Positions 1-8,300 of a stretch of DNA of 29,701 bases are shown here, one piece after another; the stretch's first letter is position 1, and each line of letters begins with the position of its first letter. Source of the stretch: a virus; the IMG/VR virus record IMGVR_UViG_3300049259_000385, positions 1 through 29,701 of that record; one strand, 5' to 3'. The position numbers were made by a program, and so were the translations under genes. The notes beneath the pieces were generated by a model. It did not search any database. It saw nothing but the letters and a program-made list of their open reading frames with translations, and was not told where the DNA came from.

Positions 1-2
1 CG

Positions 3-458
3 CGCGCGAACGCCGCCGCGGACGTGATCGGCGTCATCGACCAATTCATGCTGCGGTTCCAGTCCGACCTACTCGACGGCCGCGTGAAGACCGACAGCGC
101 AGCCGACTTCGATCGGATGGCGCGGTTGCGCGAGCTGATGAGCGGCGGCGCCGACGCGCGGCTCGAGCTGCAGGGTGGCCTGACGCTCGAGGCGATCCAG
201 GCACGCCATCGCGCGGTGCGCAGTCAGGTTGCGCAGCTCACGCCGGCGATCGCCGGCACTGCCGAGAGCGGGGTCGTGACGGAAAGCGAGGATCGTCCGT
301 CGACCGACCAACCTTCTGAGGCCGAGCTTCGCCCGGCCGTCGAGCGTGTGAACGCGGAAGACCCGGGCGCGCTGGCGATGGACGCCGAACTCGGTGAGGA
401 TGAGGTCGACCCGCAGCTCGGCGCGAGCAGCGAGCTCGCCGCGGATGGTGCGCCATGA
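3..458 (+). CDS. Probable small terminase subunit, C-terminal part (5' end outside window)
   Basis: The frame is open to the left edge of the window, so the gene probably starts further upstream; a GTG at 24 is the first start codon inside. The visible product has an amphipathic helical region (residues [18 protein letters not shown]) followed by [13 protein letters not shown], and then an acidic, Pro/Ala/Glu-rich tail with no fold of its own. This resembles the C-terminal half of Mu gp27-type small terminases, which recognise phage DNA and hand it to the large terminase. The resemblance is by memory of the family and not by alignment. It lies upstream of the large terminase, as expected, but a minus-strand recombinase and about 730 non-coding bases separate them. 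The stop codon overlaps an ATG at 455 that opens a long but unconvincing frame. Alternative: an unrelated phage protein. Confidence 0.5.
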   Translation, partial: RANAAADVIGVIDQFMLRFQSDLLDGRVKTDSAADFDRMARLRELMSGGADARLELQGGLTLEAIQARHRAVRSQVAQLTPAIAGTAESGVVTESEDRPSTDQPSEAELRPAVERVNAEDPGALAMDAELGEDEVDPQLGASSELAADGAP

Positions 459-708
459 AGCCGGCCATCCGCCGCCGCGCGAGCTGCCGCTTCCTGACAA
501 AAGCGGCAGGTCGCGTTTCCCACGCCTCAAGATGTCGCGAGGTTGCACCGACGGGATCCGGCGCCTCTTCGGACGCGACCTGCCGCTTTCCTTCACCCGG
601 CGCGCGCGCGCCCCGTACCGCGAGGCCGCGCTGCTTCGCCGCCATCGACGCGGCAATCGCGTGGCTGCCCACAACCCGCGCCGCGTCGAGCTGGGGCCTA
701 CACCCCCC

Positions 709-728
709 GGGGGTCGATCCCCCATTTT
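709..728 (+). terminator. GC hairpin with T tail
   Basis: GGGGG (709-713) and CCCCC (719-723) form a perfect 5-bp stem around a TCGAT loop, followed directly by ATTTT. This has the form of a short intrinsic terminator for the small terminase transcript. The stem could also extend as part of a larger structured packaging region, since the preceding CCCCC can pair with the same GGGGG. Confidence 0.35.
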
Positions 729-812
729 CGGCGGGCGCGCCGGGCGTGCCCAATGCCGCTTCGCACCGGGCTCCAAACACGAAATTTGACAGCCCTCTAA
801 GTATCGAGAATC

Positions 813-851
813 CCGATTCCCGAAATTCGGAATCGGTCACTTTGGAAAGTG
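813..851. promoter_or_regulatory. Two adjacent palindromes, operator-like or attachment-arm-like
   Basis: CCGATTCC (813-820) and GGAATCGG (829-836) form a perfect 8-bp inverted repeat around an 8-base spacer. Overlapping it on the left, GAATC and GATTC (808-812 and 815-819) form another. Immediately to the right, CACTTT (838-843) and AAAGTG (846-851) are a perfect 6-bp inverted repeat around GG. The patch is AT-richer than its surroundings and has a TTGACA upstream at 786-791. Such clustering is typical of repressor operators or integrase/excisionase binding sites; which one applies is not known. Confidence 0.45.
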
Positions 852-1186
852 GATGGCGGCCGGCGGACCAGGACGCAGCGAATCAATTCTCGGTCTCGCT
901 CACCGCGCACACGGAGCCATCGTCACGGGCATCGACCGTCCATACCGAGTGGAGCAAGTCGAGCCGCGGCGACGGCGCCTCATTCACTTTCGTCGAGTGG
1001 TGTCCGCAATGCGGATTCGAAGACCCGGAACGGGGTCAACGCGGTGCCGATGAACTGCGATCGAATGAGTCGGCTGATGTGAACGCGGTGTCCACGTCCA
1101 CTACGCCAGTCACTTGCGACGCGTGGTCACCAGGCGCTACGCGCGACGTACGCGCCGCCGAGCGCGGCGCCTGCGAGCCACCGAGC

Positions 1187-1804
1187 TCAGCAGACCTGAT
1201 CCCGCATCGCGTCCTCGACCTCCTGGTCGCCGGGGACGATGTAGATCTCCGTGCTCCTCGGATCCTTGTGTCGGCCGATGATGCCGACGATGCGGGTGTC
1301 CCTCTTGCGGCGGTACAAGCTGGTCAAGGCCGTGTGGCGGAGCGCGTGGAACGTGTGGATGCGGTCGAAGCCGGCGCGCTCCTGCCAGGTGCGGAACATG
1401 AAGCGCACCGTCCTGGTCGCGATCCGCTGACGGAGCCTGGAGATGAACAGCGGCGCGTCGGGCTCGAGGCTCTCGCCGCGGGCCTTCTTCCACGCGATGA
1501 ACTTGGCGAGCTTGTAGGCCAGGGGCGGAGGCACGACGCAGAACTGAGCGGACCGATCGGTGTTCGATCGCTTGAACACACGCAGGTCGAAGCGCCCCTT
1601 GATCCGCCCGTCCGGGTGCATGATGTCTCCGACGTTCAGCGCGCAGATCTCGTGCTCGCGCAGCGCGGTGCCGAGGGCGAACGAGAAGAACACGTGGTCG
1701 CGGAAGCCATCCCGGTGCTTGCCGGTGACCCGAAGCAACAGGTCCACCTCCCTGTCGATCAAGGTGCGGGGCGGACGTCGAACGGTGGACACGTACGCGG
1801 CCAT
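1187..1804 (-). CDS. Minimal tyrosine recombinase (catalytic domain only)
   Basis: A 205-residue site-specific recombinase that cuts and rejoins DNA through a covalent phosphotyrosine. All catalytic positions are visible: Arg49 in GTALREHEI, a beta-hairpin Lys78 (VFKRSN), His153 and Arg156 in HALRHT, His179 in IGRHKD and the nucleophile Tyr188 in STEIYI. There is no N-terminal SAM-like core-binding domain: the catalytic fold begins within the first 20 residues, giving a size like FimB/FimE invertases and unlike typical 350-400-residue phage integrases. The ATG at 1804 is preceded on the minus strand by GGAGG with 7-base spacing, so the start is well supported. It is oriented against all the virion genes and lies between the terminase genes. 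It may serve as the prophage integrase or as an inversion/resolution enzyme. Confidence 0.88.
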   Translation of the reverse strand: MAAYVSTVRRPPRTLIDREVDLLLRVTGKHRDGFRDHVFFSFALGTALREHEICALNVGDIMHPDGRIKGRFDLRVFKRSNTDRSAQFCVVPPPLAYKLAKFIAWKKARGESLEPDAPLFISRLRQRIATRTVRFMFRTWQERAGFDRIHTFHALRHTALTSLYRRKRDTRIVGIIGRHKDPRSTEIYIVPGDQEVEDAMRDQVC

Positions 1805-3298
1805 AGCGATCCTCCGAATCAGACAGATAGATCCTCGTCAGAAGAAGGCAAGTCCACGGGCCCTCTCATCGTCGGCAAACGTGACGAAGGTGATCTGCTG
1901 GATTGGCTGGGCACCGAGCTCGGGTTCCTGACGGGTGTCGGTCACTACAACGAGGAACCGCTGGTCTTCGAGCCGTACCAGATCGCGTTTCTGTGTTCGA
2001 CGAGCCGGTACCGGTGGATCGAGAAGTCCCGCCAGGTCGGGTTCTCGTTCTTGTTCGCGTGCGAGGCGATGGCGCGCTGCCACCTGCGCGACGCGCACAC
2101 GGCGGTGATGGTGTCGTACAACCTCGAGGACGCCAAGGAGAAGGTGAACTACGCGCGGCAGCTCGCCGAAGAGCTGCCGCTGGCCTACCGAAAGAAGGTG
2201 GTGACCGACTCGAAGACCGAGCTCGGCTTCCTGTCCAACGGCTCGGCCCAGCGCGTGTCGCGCATCATCTCGAACCCCTCGAAGGCGCCGCGCGGCAAGA
2301 AGGGCGACCTCTACCTCGACGAGCTCGCTCACTACAGCAACGATCGCGAGGTCTACAAGGGCTCGACCGCGCTCATCCTGCGCTCGAATGGGCAGCTCAC
2401 CGGGTGCTCGTCGCCGCTCGGGCGCCGGGGCGTGTTCTGGGAGATCGCTCGCCAGGAGCAGCGGCAGTTCCGGGCGTACTGGCGCCAGCGGGTGCCGTGG
2501 TGGCTGTGCCGGTTCTTCTGCGTCGACGTGGCGCGCGCGGCCCAGGAAGCGCCGCTCATGCCCACCGAAGATCGCGTACGGACCTTCGGCACGCGGGACA
2601 TCCAGGACCAATTCGAGTCGCTGCCGCTCGAGGACTTCCAGGAGGAGTTCGAGGTCAGCTACAGCGACGAGAGCTACTCGTTCTATTCCTACGAGCTCAT
2701 CCTACCGTGCACGAGAGACGACCTCGTGCTCGCTGACGACTTCACGACGTTCGGCGACGTCGCGGGCCGGCTCGTGGCCGGCTTCGACGTCGGCCGCAAG
2801 CGCGACCTGTCGGAGCTATCGATCTTCGAGGAGATCAGCGGCAGGAAGATTTGCCGCATGCTCCGGACGTACGACCGGATCGAGTTCGCGGAGCAGGAAG
2901 GCGACCTGCGACGGATGCTCGACACGCTGCCGATCGCGCGGCTGTCGATCGACCAGAACGGCATCGGCATGCACCTGGCCGAGAACCTGCGCCGCGACCA
3001 TGCGCAGGTCGTGCCTGAGACGTTCACCAACGAGTCGAAGGAGATCTGGGCGACCGACTTCAAGATCCTCCTTCAGCGCAATGACGTCGTCTTGCCCAAG
3101 AACCGCGAGCTCGTCTCGCAGATCCACGGCGTCAAACGTCGGCTGACGCCGACGGGCAAGCCGTCGTTCGAAGTCGAGCGCGACCAAGACAGCAAGGGCC
3201 ACGGCGACAAGTTCTGGTCGGTGGCGCTCGCCTGCCAGAAGGAGCGGCGCCCGCTCCCCGATTCCACCAACGAGATCACCGCGAGGGTATTCGGATGA
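1715..3298 (+). CDS. Phage terminase large subunit (start uncertain)
   Basis: This is the packaging motor that pumps DNA into the prohead and cuts it. Visible features are a Q-motif-like FEPYQIAFL, a Walker A-like loop in [11 protein letters not shown], a Walker B-like strand [10 protein letters not shown], and an RNase H-fold nuclease with acidic residues in [24 protein letters not shown] and [12 protein letters not shown]. The order and motifs fit Mu gp28-like large terminases. Conserved sequence starts near 1895 and gives about 470 residues, a normal length. No in-frame ATG, GTG or TTG exists between 1718 and the Walker region. The nearest upstream canonical start is the GTG at 1715, with GGAAG 8 bases before it, inside the antisense recombinase gene; CTG codons at 1895/1898, preceded by GAAGGTG, are alternatives. 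The stop overlaps the next ATG. Confidence 0.9.
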   Translation: MLAGDPKQQVHLPVDQGAGRTSNGGHVRGHSDPPNQTDRSSSEEGKSTGPLIVGKRDEGDLLDWLGTELGFLTGVGHYNEEPLVFEPYQIAFLCSTSRYRWIEKSRQVGFSFLFACEAMARCHLRDAHTAVMVSYNLEDAKEKVNYARQLAEELPLAYRKKVVTDSKTELGFLSNGSAQRVSRIISNPSKAPRGKKGDLYLDELAHYSNDREVYKGSTALILRSNGQLTGCSSPLGRRGVFWEIARQEQRQFRAYWRQRVPWWLCRFFCVDVARAAQEAPLMPTEDRVRTFGTRDIQDQFESLPLEDFQEEFEVSYSDESYSFYSYELILPCTRDDLVLADDFTTFGDVAGRLVAGFDVGRKRDLSELSIFEEISGRKICRMLRTYDRIEFAEQEGDLRRMLDTLPIARLSIDQNGIGMHLAENLRRDHAQVVPETFTNESKEIWATDFKILLQRNDVVLPKNRELVSQIHGVKRRLTPTGKPSFEVERDQDSKGHGDKFWSVALACQKERRPLPDSTNEITARVFG

Positions 3299-3477
3299 AT
3301 GCAGTAACCCCGGTCTCCCCCAGGGACGAGCGCGTGCGCAGCCCGATCGAGAAGCTCCTGCGCTTCTTCGACAAGTGCGCAGCGAGCAGCTTCTTCGGCA
3401 AGGTCGAGGTGACCTTCCAGAGTGGACGCGTCTGTGAAGTAAGGATCCAGCAAACCAAGAAGCTCGACGAGCTGTAG
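3295..3477 (+). CDS. Small YezD/DUF2292-like protein
   Basis: A 60-residue protein coupled to the large terminase by an ATGA overlap. The C-terminal half ([20 protein letters not shown]) has the pattern of YezD/DUF2292 small proteins: a Gly followed by two beta strands around a short Gly-Arg turn. The N-terminal half is an amphipathic helix ([15 protein letters not shown]). The molecular role of this family is unknown; small proteins of this type often sit beside phage terminase or portal genes. It is the last gene before the first two-hairpin element. Confidence 0.6.
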   Translation: MNAVTPVSPRDERVRSPIEKLLRFFDKCAASSFFGKVEVTFQSGRVCEVRIQQTKKLDEL

Positions 3478-3497
3478 CCGCCGAGCACCACACCAAC

Positions 3498-3563
3498 GGG
3501 TTGTCGAGTCACTCGAGCCCCGGTCGCGAGGTCATCGCCTCGCCGCCGGGGCTCTTTGCGTTT
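3498..3563 (+). promoter_or_regulatory. Two-hairpin leader element, copy A
   Basis: GGGTTG is followed by the inverted repeat TCGAGT-C-ACTCGA (3504-3516). Then comes a terminator-type hairpin: AGCCCCGG (3516-3523) pairs with CCGGGGCT (3546-3553), with an inner stem GCGAGG/CCTCGC (3526-3531 and 3538-3543), and CTTTGCGTTT follows. Compared with copy C, the first stem has changed a T-A pair to C-G on both arms, which is a compensatory change. The downstream ATG is 79 bases after the GGG. No TTGACA promoter is recognisable upstream, so this copy would be reached by read-through from the terminase gene. Confidence 0.75.
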
Positions 3564-3576
3564 GGAGCGAGCCAGC

Positions 3577-3834
3577 ATGAACCACCAGGTCCAGGTCCTC
3601 GAGATCGATCGCGGCGCCGAGCCGACAGCACGCGCGCGGCCGACGACCACGTTCTCGGTCGACAGCGACACCCGCGAAGAAGTGCGGCGGGCAGCGCTCG
3701 CGCACCTTGCGGCGAACGGCAAGACGGTGCGCTCGCTGTCGTTCCTGGCCGCCGGCGGCATGGTCGCGGTCGTGACCCAGCCTGCGCCAGGCCCGAGCCC
3801 GGCGCAGCGCGCGCGCGCGCGTAGGGGGCTGTGA
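3577..3834 (+). CDS. Small phage protein of unknown function
   Basis: An 85-residue protein, the first gene after leader element A. The ATG at 3577 is preferred over an upstream in-frame TTG at 3556 because the latter lies inside the terminator-like tract; GGAG at 3564-3567 sits 9 bases upstream of the ATG. The N-terminal 30 residues look disordered, residues 28-65 form a beta/alpha segment (TTFSVDSDTREEVRRAALAHL), and the C-terminus is Ala/Pro/Arg-rich and encoded by a GC dinucleotide run (about 3806-3821). No family is recognised. Its position before the portal gene suggests a head-associated role, but nothing in the sequence proves this. The stop overlaps the next ATG (TGATG). Confidence 0.6.
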   Translation: MNHQVQVLEIDRGAEPTARARPTTTFSVDSDTREEVRRAALAHLAANGKTVRSLSFLAAGGMVAVVTQPAPGPSPAQRARARRGL

Positions 3835-4130
3835 TGCCGCGTCCCGATCGCATCCCGCTCGACGTCCCCGCCGCCGTCGGCGTCGGACAACCCACCAACG
3901 TGTTCCGGTTCCGCGACAAGACCGTCCTGATCTCGGGGAGCTTCGTCGGCGAGCTGCATCTCGAAGGCAGCATCGACGGCGAGTCGTTCGCGCCGCTCGG
4001 CGCGCCCGTCACGGCGCCGGGCTTCTTCCTTCTGCCCATGACCGTCGCGCACCTGCGCGTCGCGGTTACCCAGCTCACCTCCGGCACGCCGACCGCGATG
4101 TTCGCCGGGTTCGACTACCGGGCCCTGTAA
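3834..4130 (+). CDS. Small beta-rich protein, possible head-associated protein
   Basis: A 98-residue protein whose ATG at 3834 overlaps the previous stop. A GTG directly before it would add one residue. The sequence is a run of short beta strands with the pattern LHLEGSIDGESFAPL followed by MTVAHLRVAVTQLTSGTPTA. This resembles small beta-sandwich proteins encoded just before the portal in many phages, in which a 'signal of an individual measurement plus offset'-like DGxxFxPL turn recurs. A decoration or adsorption-related role is conceivable, but the family has no assigned function that I can name with confidence. It is coupled to the portal gene by a TAATG overlap. Confidence 0.6.
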   Translation: MPRPDRIPLDVPAAVGVGQPTNVFRFRDKTVLISGSFVGELHLEGSIDGESFAPLGAPVTAPGFFLLPMTVAHLRVAVTQLTSGTPTAMFAGFDYRAL

Positions 4131-6136
4131 TGAACGAGCGCGAGCACATCGACAGCGTCGTCGCGGGCTTTGACCCGGGCGCTGCCGTGCGCGAGCTCGC
4201 CGATCGAGTCGCGCTTGTGAAGGCGCAGGTCCTGGGGGGAGATCGCGCCGGCGCCGAGCGCATCGCCGACTCCAACGCCATGCCGTGGGCGGACATCGAC
4301 CAGCGCGAGCAGGCGTTCGCCGGGCTCGGCGTGGTCACGCCGCCGTACGACCCTGAGACGCTCGCCATCCTGTTCGAAAACTCGTCCGCGCTGAGACCGA
4401 ACGTCGACGCCTACGTCACGAACATCGACGCGTTCGGTCATCGCTTCGAGCCGGTCATCGACCTGGACGCCGATGATGCCGATCGGCGGATCGCCAACGC
4501 GCTGTTCATCGAGCGCGAGCGCGGCCAGGCCGACCCGCTGCGCGGGACCGATGCGACCGCCGAGGCGCTCGCGACGACGCCGAGCGCGGAGGAGGTCGCC
4601 GCGAAGAAAGCCGAGGTCGCCGCGCTCATGAGGCTCGAGCGTTCGCGCCTCGAGACCTTCTTCTCCTTCTGCGCCGCCGACATCTCGTTCGTCACCCTGC
4701 GCCGACGCACGCGGCAGGACGTCGAGGTGATGGGCAACGGCTACTGGGAGGTGCTGCGCAACGGCGCCGGCGACATCGTCCAGTTCGTCTACATCCCTGG
4801 CTTCACGATGCGGCTCCTGCCGACCGACCTCGAGTTCGTCGAGGTCGATAGCAAGGTGAAGATCTCCGAGCTGAGCTTCGACGTCGTGCGCGTCCGACGC
4901 CGGTTCCGCCGCTACGTCCAGATCTTCGAGGGGTTGCTCGTCTTCTTCAAGGAGCTGGGCGATCCGCGCGTCCTGTCGCGCAAGCACGGCGCCTTCTACG
5001 CAACCGTCGACGAGCTGCTCGCGCAGGACCCGACCGACGGACCGGCGACGGAGATCCTCCACTTCAGGCTCCACAATCCGCGCTCGGCGTACGGCACGCC
5101 GCGGTGGATCGGCACGCTGCTCGCGGTGCTCGGCTCGCGCCAAGCCGAGGAGATCAACTACCTCTACTTCGAGAACAAGAGCGTGCCGCCGTTGGCCTTG
5201 CTGGTCTCGGGCGGTCGGCTGTCGGCGCAGTCCGTCCCGCGCATCGAGAGCTTTATCGAGACCCACCTCAAGGGGAAGAAAAACTTTCACAAGATCTTGG
5301 TGTTGGAAGCGGAGGCCGGCGGCGGAGCCAACCTCGATCACACCGGCCGGATGAAGATCGAGCTGCGCCCGCTCACCGGCGCGCAGCAGAACGACTCGTT
5401 GTTCCAGAACTACGACGAGCGCAACGCCGACAAGATCGGCCAGTCGTTCCGCCTGCCGCGGCTGCTCCGCGGTGACATCCGCGACTTCAACCGATCGACC
5501 GCCGACGCCGCGCTGACGCTGGGCGAAATGCAGGTGTTCCAGCCCGAGCGCGAGGAGTTCGACTTCGTCGTCAACCACCGCATCCTCGCCGAGCTCGGGA
5601 TCCGGTTCTGGCGCTTTCGGTCGAACTCGCCCGTGACGCGCGACCCGGCGGCGATGGCAGACATCGTCCGCTCGCTCACAAACGCCAACGTTCTGACGCC
5701 CGAGGAAGGCCGCGCGCTCGCCGGCGACGTGTTCAACCGCGAGCTCAAGCCGATCTCCGCCGGCTGGGTGAAGCAGCCGGTGGCGCTCACCCTCGCCGGC
5801 ATCCCGCCAACGCCAGAGCCGCAACGGACGGTGCCCGCGCCGGACGTCCAAAAGCAGGACGCCTCGACGGCAGATCTCGCCGCGTCCGGCGGCCTGCTGT
5901 CGCCGGCGCAAGATCTTCTACCCGCGCGTCGTCGCCGCCATCGAGACGCGCCGTCCTGGGACCTCGTCGGCGAAGCCACGCGGCTGATCGCATTGCGCGA
6001 CGCCCTCCGCGAGGCCGAGCGCCGGCACGTCGACCAGGAGTTCCACGCTGACAAACGCGCCGAGCTCGAGCGCGAAGTGATCAAGGTGCCCGCCGACGAG
6101 CTGGCGAGCTGGTTTGCCTCCGAAAGCACACGATGA
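4130..6136 (+). CDS. Phage portal protein (PBSX/XkdE-like)
   Basis: A 668-residue portal: the dodecameric ring at one capsid vertex through which DNA enters and leaves, and onto which the neck is built. The N-terminal region PPYDPETLAILFENSSALRP followed by NVDAYVTNIDAFGHRF is characteristic of PBSX-type portals. Then come the clip/wing segment with NGYWEVLRN and VYIPG, and the stem region AEEINYLYFENKSVPPLALL. The length is greater than the usual 450-550 residues: about 100 C-terminal residues are Pro/Arg-rich and then helical (ALREAERRHVDQEFHADKR), forming an extra domain of unknown use. The start overlaps the previous stop and the stop overlaps the glycosyltransferase ATG, so expression is tightly coupled. 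Confidence 0.92.
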   Translation: MNEREHIDSVVAGFDPGAAVRELADRVALVKAQVLGGDRAGAERIADSNAMPWADIDQREQAFAGLGVVTPPYDPETLAILFENSSALRPNVDAYVTNIDAFGHRFEPVIDLDADDADRRIANALFIERERGQADPLRGTDATAEALATTPSAEEVAAKKAEVAALMRLERSRLETFFSFCAADISFVTLRRRTRQDVEVMGNGYWEVLRNGAGDIVQFVYIPGFTMRLLPTDLEFVEVDSKVKISELSFDVVRVRRRFRRYVQIFEGLLVFFKELGDPRVLSRKHGAFYATVDELLAQDPTDGPATEILHFRLHNPRSAYGTPRWIGTLLAVLGSRQAEEINYLYFENKSVPPLALLVSGGRLSAQSVPRIESFIETHLKGKKNFHKILVLEAEAGGGANLDHTGRMKIELRPLTGAQQNDSLFQNYDERNADKIGQSFRLPRLLRGDIRDFNRSTADAALTLGEMQVFQPEREEFDFVVNHRILAELGIRFWRFRSNSPVTRDPAAMADIVRSLTNANVLTPEEGRALAGDVFNRELKPISAGWVKQPVALTLAGIPPTPEPQRTVPAPDVQKQDASTADLAASGGLLSPAQDLLPARRRRHRDAPSWDLVGEATRLIALRDALREAERRHVDQEFHADKRAELEREVIKVPADELASWFASESTR

Positions 6137-7251
6137 AGGACCGTCCCCACCACCTACAACCCCGCATCGCCACGGTGCGCGTCGCGCTCGTTTACCGCGA
6201 CTTCGGGAGCGGCGTCTCCCATGTCGGGCTCGGCGTGACCGCCCAGTACACCGCCAAGACCCTTCGCCATCACGACATCTGGGCCGAGGTCTGGCCCACG
6301 CGAAGCGCGTCGGCGCTCGCGGAGCGGCTCCGCGCAACCGCGCGCGCCGCGCAACAGAAGGGCCAGGTCGAGACGACCCACGTCATCTTGGCGGCTCCCT
6401 GGCTCGAGACTTCCGACGTCGCCTCGCTCGCCGCCGAGTTCTCCGAGGTCAACTTCGTCGTCGTGTCCCATTCGTCCGTCGGCTTTCTTGCTGCGGACCC
6501 GCACGCCATCCGCCTGCTTCGGCAGACCGCGGACCTGCAGTTGGCCACGCACAACGTGTTCGTCGGGGCCAACTCGAAGAAGTTCAGCGACTGGGCGACG
6601 GCGGCGTGGGGCGTCCATGCCGTGTGCCTACCGAACCTCTACTCGCTCGCCGAGGTGTTCAAGTCGCGCAACCGGCGCTGGGACGGAGGCCCGTTGAGGC
6701 TTGGCCTGTTCGGGGCCAACAGGCCGCTCAAGAACTTCCTGTCGGGCGCCGCCGCCGCGGTCGAGCTCGCGACGCGGCTCCACGTCCCCGTCGAGCTGCT
6801 GCTGTCCAGCGGCAGAAACGAGGGCGGCAACTTCTTGGCGCTCGAGGAGCTCACGGAGAAGGTCGGCAACCTGAAGCTGACCTACACCGACTGGCTGCCG
6901 TGGGCCGAGTTCCGTCGCCTGGTCCGCACCGTCGACCTCGTGCTCCAGGTCTCGTACACCGAAACCTTCAACGTCGTGTGCGCCGACGCGATCGCCGAGG
7001 GCGTGCCGGTGGTCGCGAGCGATGCGATCGACTGGGTGCCGGACTGGTGGCGCGCGCGCGCCGACGAGCCGATGGACGTCGCGCGCGTGGCCGAGCGCCT
7101 GCTGCGCGATCCGAACGCGTCGAGCAATGGCCGCGAGGCGCTACAAGCCTACGTCGACCGTGGCGTCGTGATGTGGTGGCAGTTCCTCTGCCCACAGCTC
7201 GCCACGATGGCCGGCGCCGCGGCGCCGCAACACGTGGCGACCGACCGGTGA
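6133..7251 (+). CDS. GT-B fold glycosyltransferase (GT4-like) within the head operon
   Basis: A 372-residue predicted sugar transferase using an activated nucleotide sugar. The C-terminal Rossmann domain is clear: LRLGLFGANRPLKN (donor-phosphate Lys200) and ETFNVVCADAIAEGVPVVAS (residues 277-296), the E-x7-E-type nucleotide-sugar motif of GT4 enzymes, with Asp in place of the second Glu. The N-terminal domain carries RVALVYRDFGSGVSHVG and FVVVSHSS. There is no signal peptide or membrane segment, so it should be cytoplasmic. It is locked between portal and head-morphogenesis genes by ATGA and GTGA overlaps, which argues for a role in modifying virion protein or, less likely, DNA or host surface sugar. 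The acceptor cannot be read from sequence. Confidence 0.87.
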   Translation: MKDRPHHLQPRIATVRVALVYRDFGSGVSHVGLGVTAQYTAKTLRHHDIWAEVWPTRSASALAERLRATARAAQQKGQVETTHVILAAPWLETSDVASLAAEFSEVNFVVVSHSSVGFLAADPHAIRLLRQTADLQLATHNVFVGANSKKFSDWATAAWGVHAVCLPNLYSLAEVFKSRNRRWDGGPLRLGLFGANRPLKNFLSGAAAAVELATRLHVPVELLLSSGRNEGGNFLALEELTEKVGNLKLTYTDWLPWAEFRRLVRTVDLVLQVSYTETFNVVCADAIAEGVPVVASDAIDWVPDWWRARADEPMDVARVAERLLRDPNASSNGREALQAYVDRGVVMWWQFLCPQLATMAGAAAPQHVATDR

Positions 7252-8300
7252 GCGCGGAGCTCTACGCAGACGGCGCCGTAGCGGCCGAGCACATCCTGGC
7301 GGACGTGTACCGGCTCGACGTCGCCAAGGCGCGCGATCCGCTGGATGACCGCGACTTCCTGGCCATCGTGCAGCGCTTCGCACGCGTGCTGGCGGGTGTC
7401 GCGCGCGGCGCGGAGGCCAAGGCGCTGCGCGAGGCGCTCGTCGTGCTCGACGTCGACTGGGCGGCGCTGACACCGGCGGCGCGCGAGCGCGTCGTGCGCG
7501 CCGCTCGAGCCTCCCTCGATGGCCTGGGCGCCCAGATCTTGCCGCGCATCGACCACGTGTTCGCCGTGGAGGCCCCCGCGCTCGTCGCCACCTCGCGCCG
7601 CGCCACGACGCGCCGGTTCGGCCTCCACATCCAGGCGTCGACGATGCACACCGACGCGCGGATCGCCGCCTTCGTGCGCCGCAGCGAGGGGCTCTTCATC
7701 CGCGATCAGTACGGCCGTCGACAGGACGAGCTCGCGCAGCGCGCCCGCGATGTGGTGGCGACCGGGCTCGCGCAGGGCCTCGGGCGCGACGACATCGCCT
7801 CCCAGCTCGCGGCCAAGCTCGGGCCCACGGTCAGCCGCGGCATGTCCTACTGGCAGGTCGTCGCGATGAGCTTCGCGAACCGTGGCAGAACGTACGCCCA
7901 GCTCGCCGCGTTCGAGGATGCCGGCATCGAGCGCTTCCGCTTCGAAGCCGTCCTCGACCAGGTCACCAGCAACGTGTGCAGGTTCATGCACGGCCGCGTG
8001 TTTACCGTCGAGCGCGCGATGCAGCGCTTCGACGACGTCGAGCGCGCGAGTGACCCTGCGCAGATCGCTGACCTCCAGCCGTGGATGCGCACCGGCGCCG
8101 ATGACGACGGACATCAGGTGCTGTTCTACGAGCGGGCCGGTCAACGCCACCCGGTCGCGCGCGTCGCGGAATCCGCGGTGGGAACGTCGGATCGCACAGG
8201 CCGCTACTCGCACGCGCTCACCAACGACCAGCTCGAGGCCGCCGGTCTCATGACGCCACCCTTGCATGGTCGCTGCCGGTCGACCCTGGTGACCGAATGA
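7248..8300 (+). CDS. Head morphogenesis / minor head protein (Mu gpF, SPP1 gp7-like)
   Basis: A 350-residue protein starting at GTG 7248, overlapping the glycosyltransferase stop (GTGA); a longer frame upstream is the shadow of that gene. The C-terminal half shows the Mu F/SPP1 gp7 signature: FRFEAVLDQVTSNVCRFMHG, then FYERAGQRHPV, and LMTPPLHGRCRSTL near the end, the Cys/His arrangement typical of this family. The N-terminal half is helical. Family members bind the portal and are packaged in small numbers, acting in prohead assembly or DNA ejection. The position directly after the portal module is the expected one. The stop overlaps the next ATG. Confidence 0.88.
   Translation: MSAELYADGAVAAEHILADVYRLDVAKARDPLDDRDFLAIVQRFARVLAGVARGAEAKALREALVVLDVDWAALTPAARERVVRAARASLDGLGAQILPRIDHVFAVEAPALVATSRRATTRRFGLHIQASTMHTDARIAAFVRRSEGLFIRDQYGRRQDELAQRARDVVATGLAQGLGRDDIASQLAAKLGPTVSRGMSYWQVVAMSFANRGRTYAQLAAFEDAGIERFRFEAVLDQVTSNVCRFMHGRVFTVERAMQRFDDVERASDPAQIADLQPWMRTGADDDGHQVLFYERAGQRHPVARVAESAVGTSDRTGRYSHALTNDQLEAAGLMTPPLHGRCRSTLVTE

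Larger units (their letters stand above)
459..1186. other. Long stretch without a convincing gene between the small terminase and the recombinase
   Basis: Several frames are open here because GC content is high, but none gives a protein-like sequence; the products are rich in Arg, Pro, Ser and Ala. One plus-strand frame runs open from 455 right into the large terminase, but most of it is composition-driven and antisense to the recombinase. What can be seen is a GC hairpin followed by T residues (709-728), a TTGACA at 786-791 without a good -10, and two adjacent palindromes in a locally AT-richer patch (813-851). A packaging site (cos/pac) or an attachment site could lie here, because it sits between terminase genes and next to a recombinase, but neither can be shown from sequence alone. 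Confidence 0.5.

Noticed and set aside
709-723. T-arm of a tRNA or tmRNA (GGGGGTCGATCCCCC)
   Set aside because: The loop lacks the TTC start, no acceptor stem or CCA follows, and no other tRNA arms are found upstream.
455-1714. Continuous plus-strand open frame running from an ATGA overlap at 455 into the large terminase
   Set aside because: The part before about 1860 has Arg/Ser/Pro/Ala-rich composition, lies antisense to a clearly coding recombinase from 1187 to 1804, and has no recognisable domain. Lack of stops is explained by high GC content.
4115-5911. 598-codon minus-strand open frame
   Set aside because: It is exactly antisense to the portal gene and encodes an Arg/Asp/Leu-rich product with no recognisable motif, as expected from codon bias in a high-GC gene.
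6114-7247. 5' part of a long frame that leads into the head morphogenesis gene
   Set aside because: It is an out-of-frame shadow of the glycosyltransferase. The real start is the GTG at 7248 overlapping that gene's stop.
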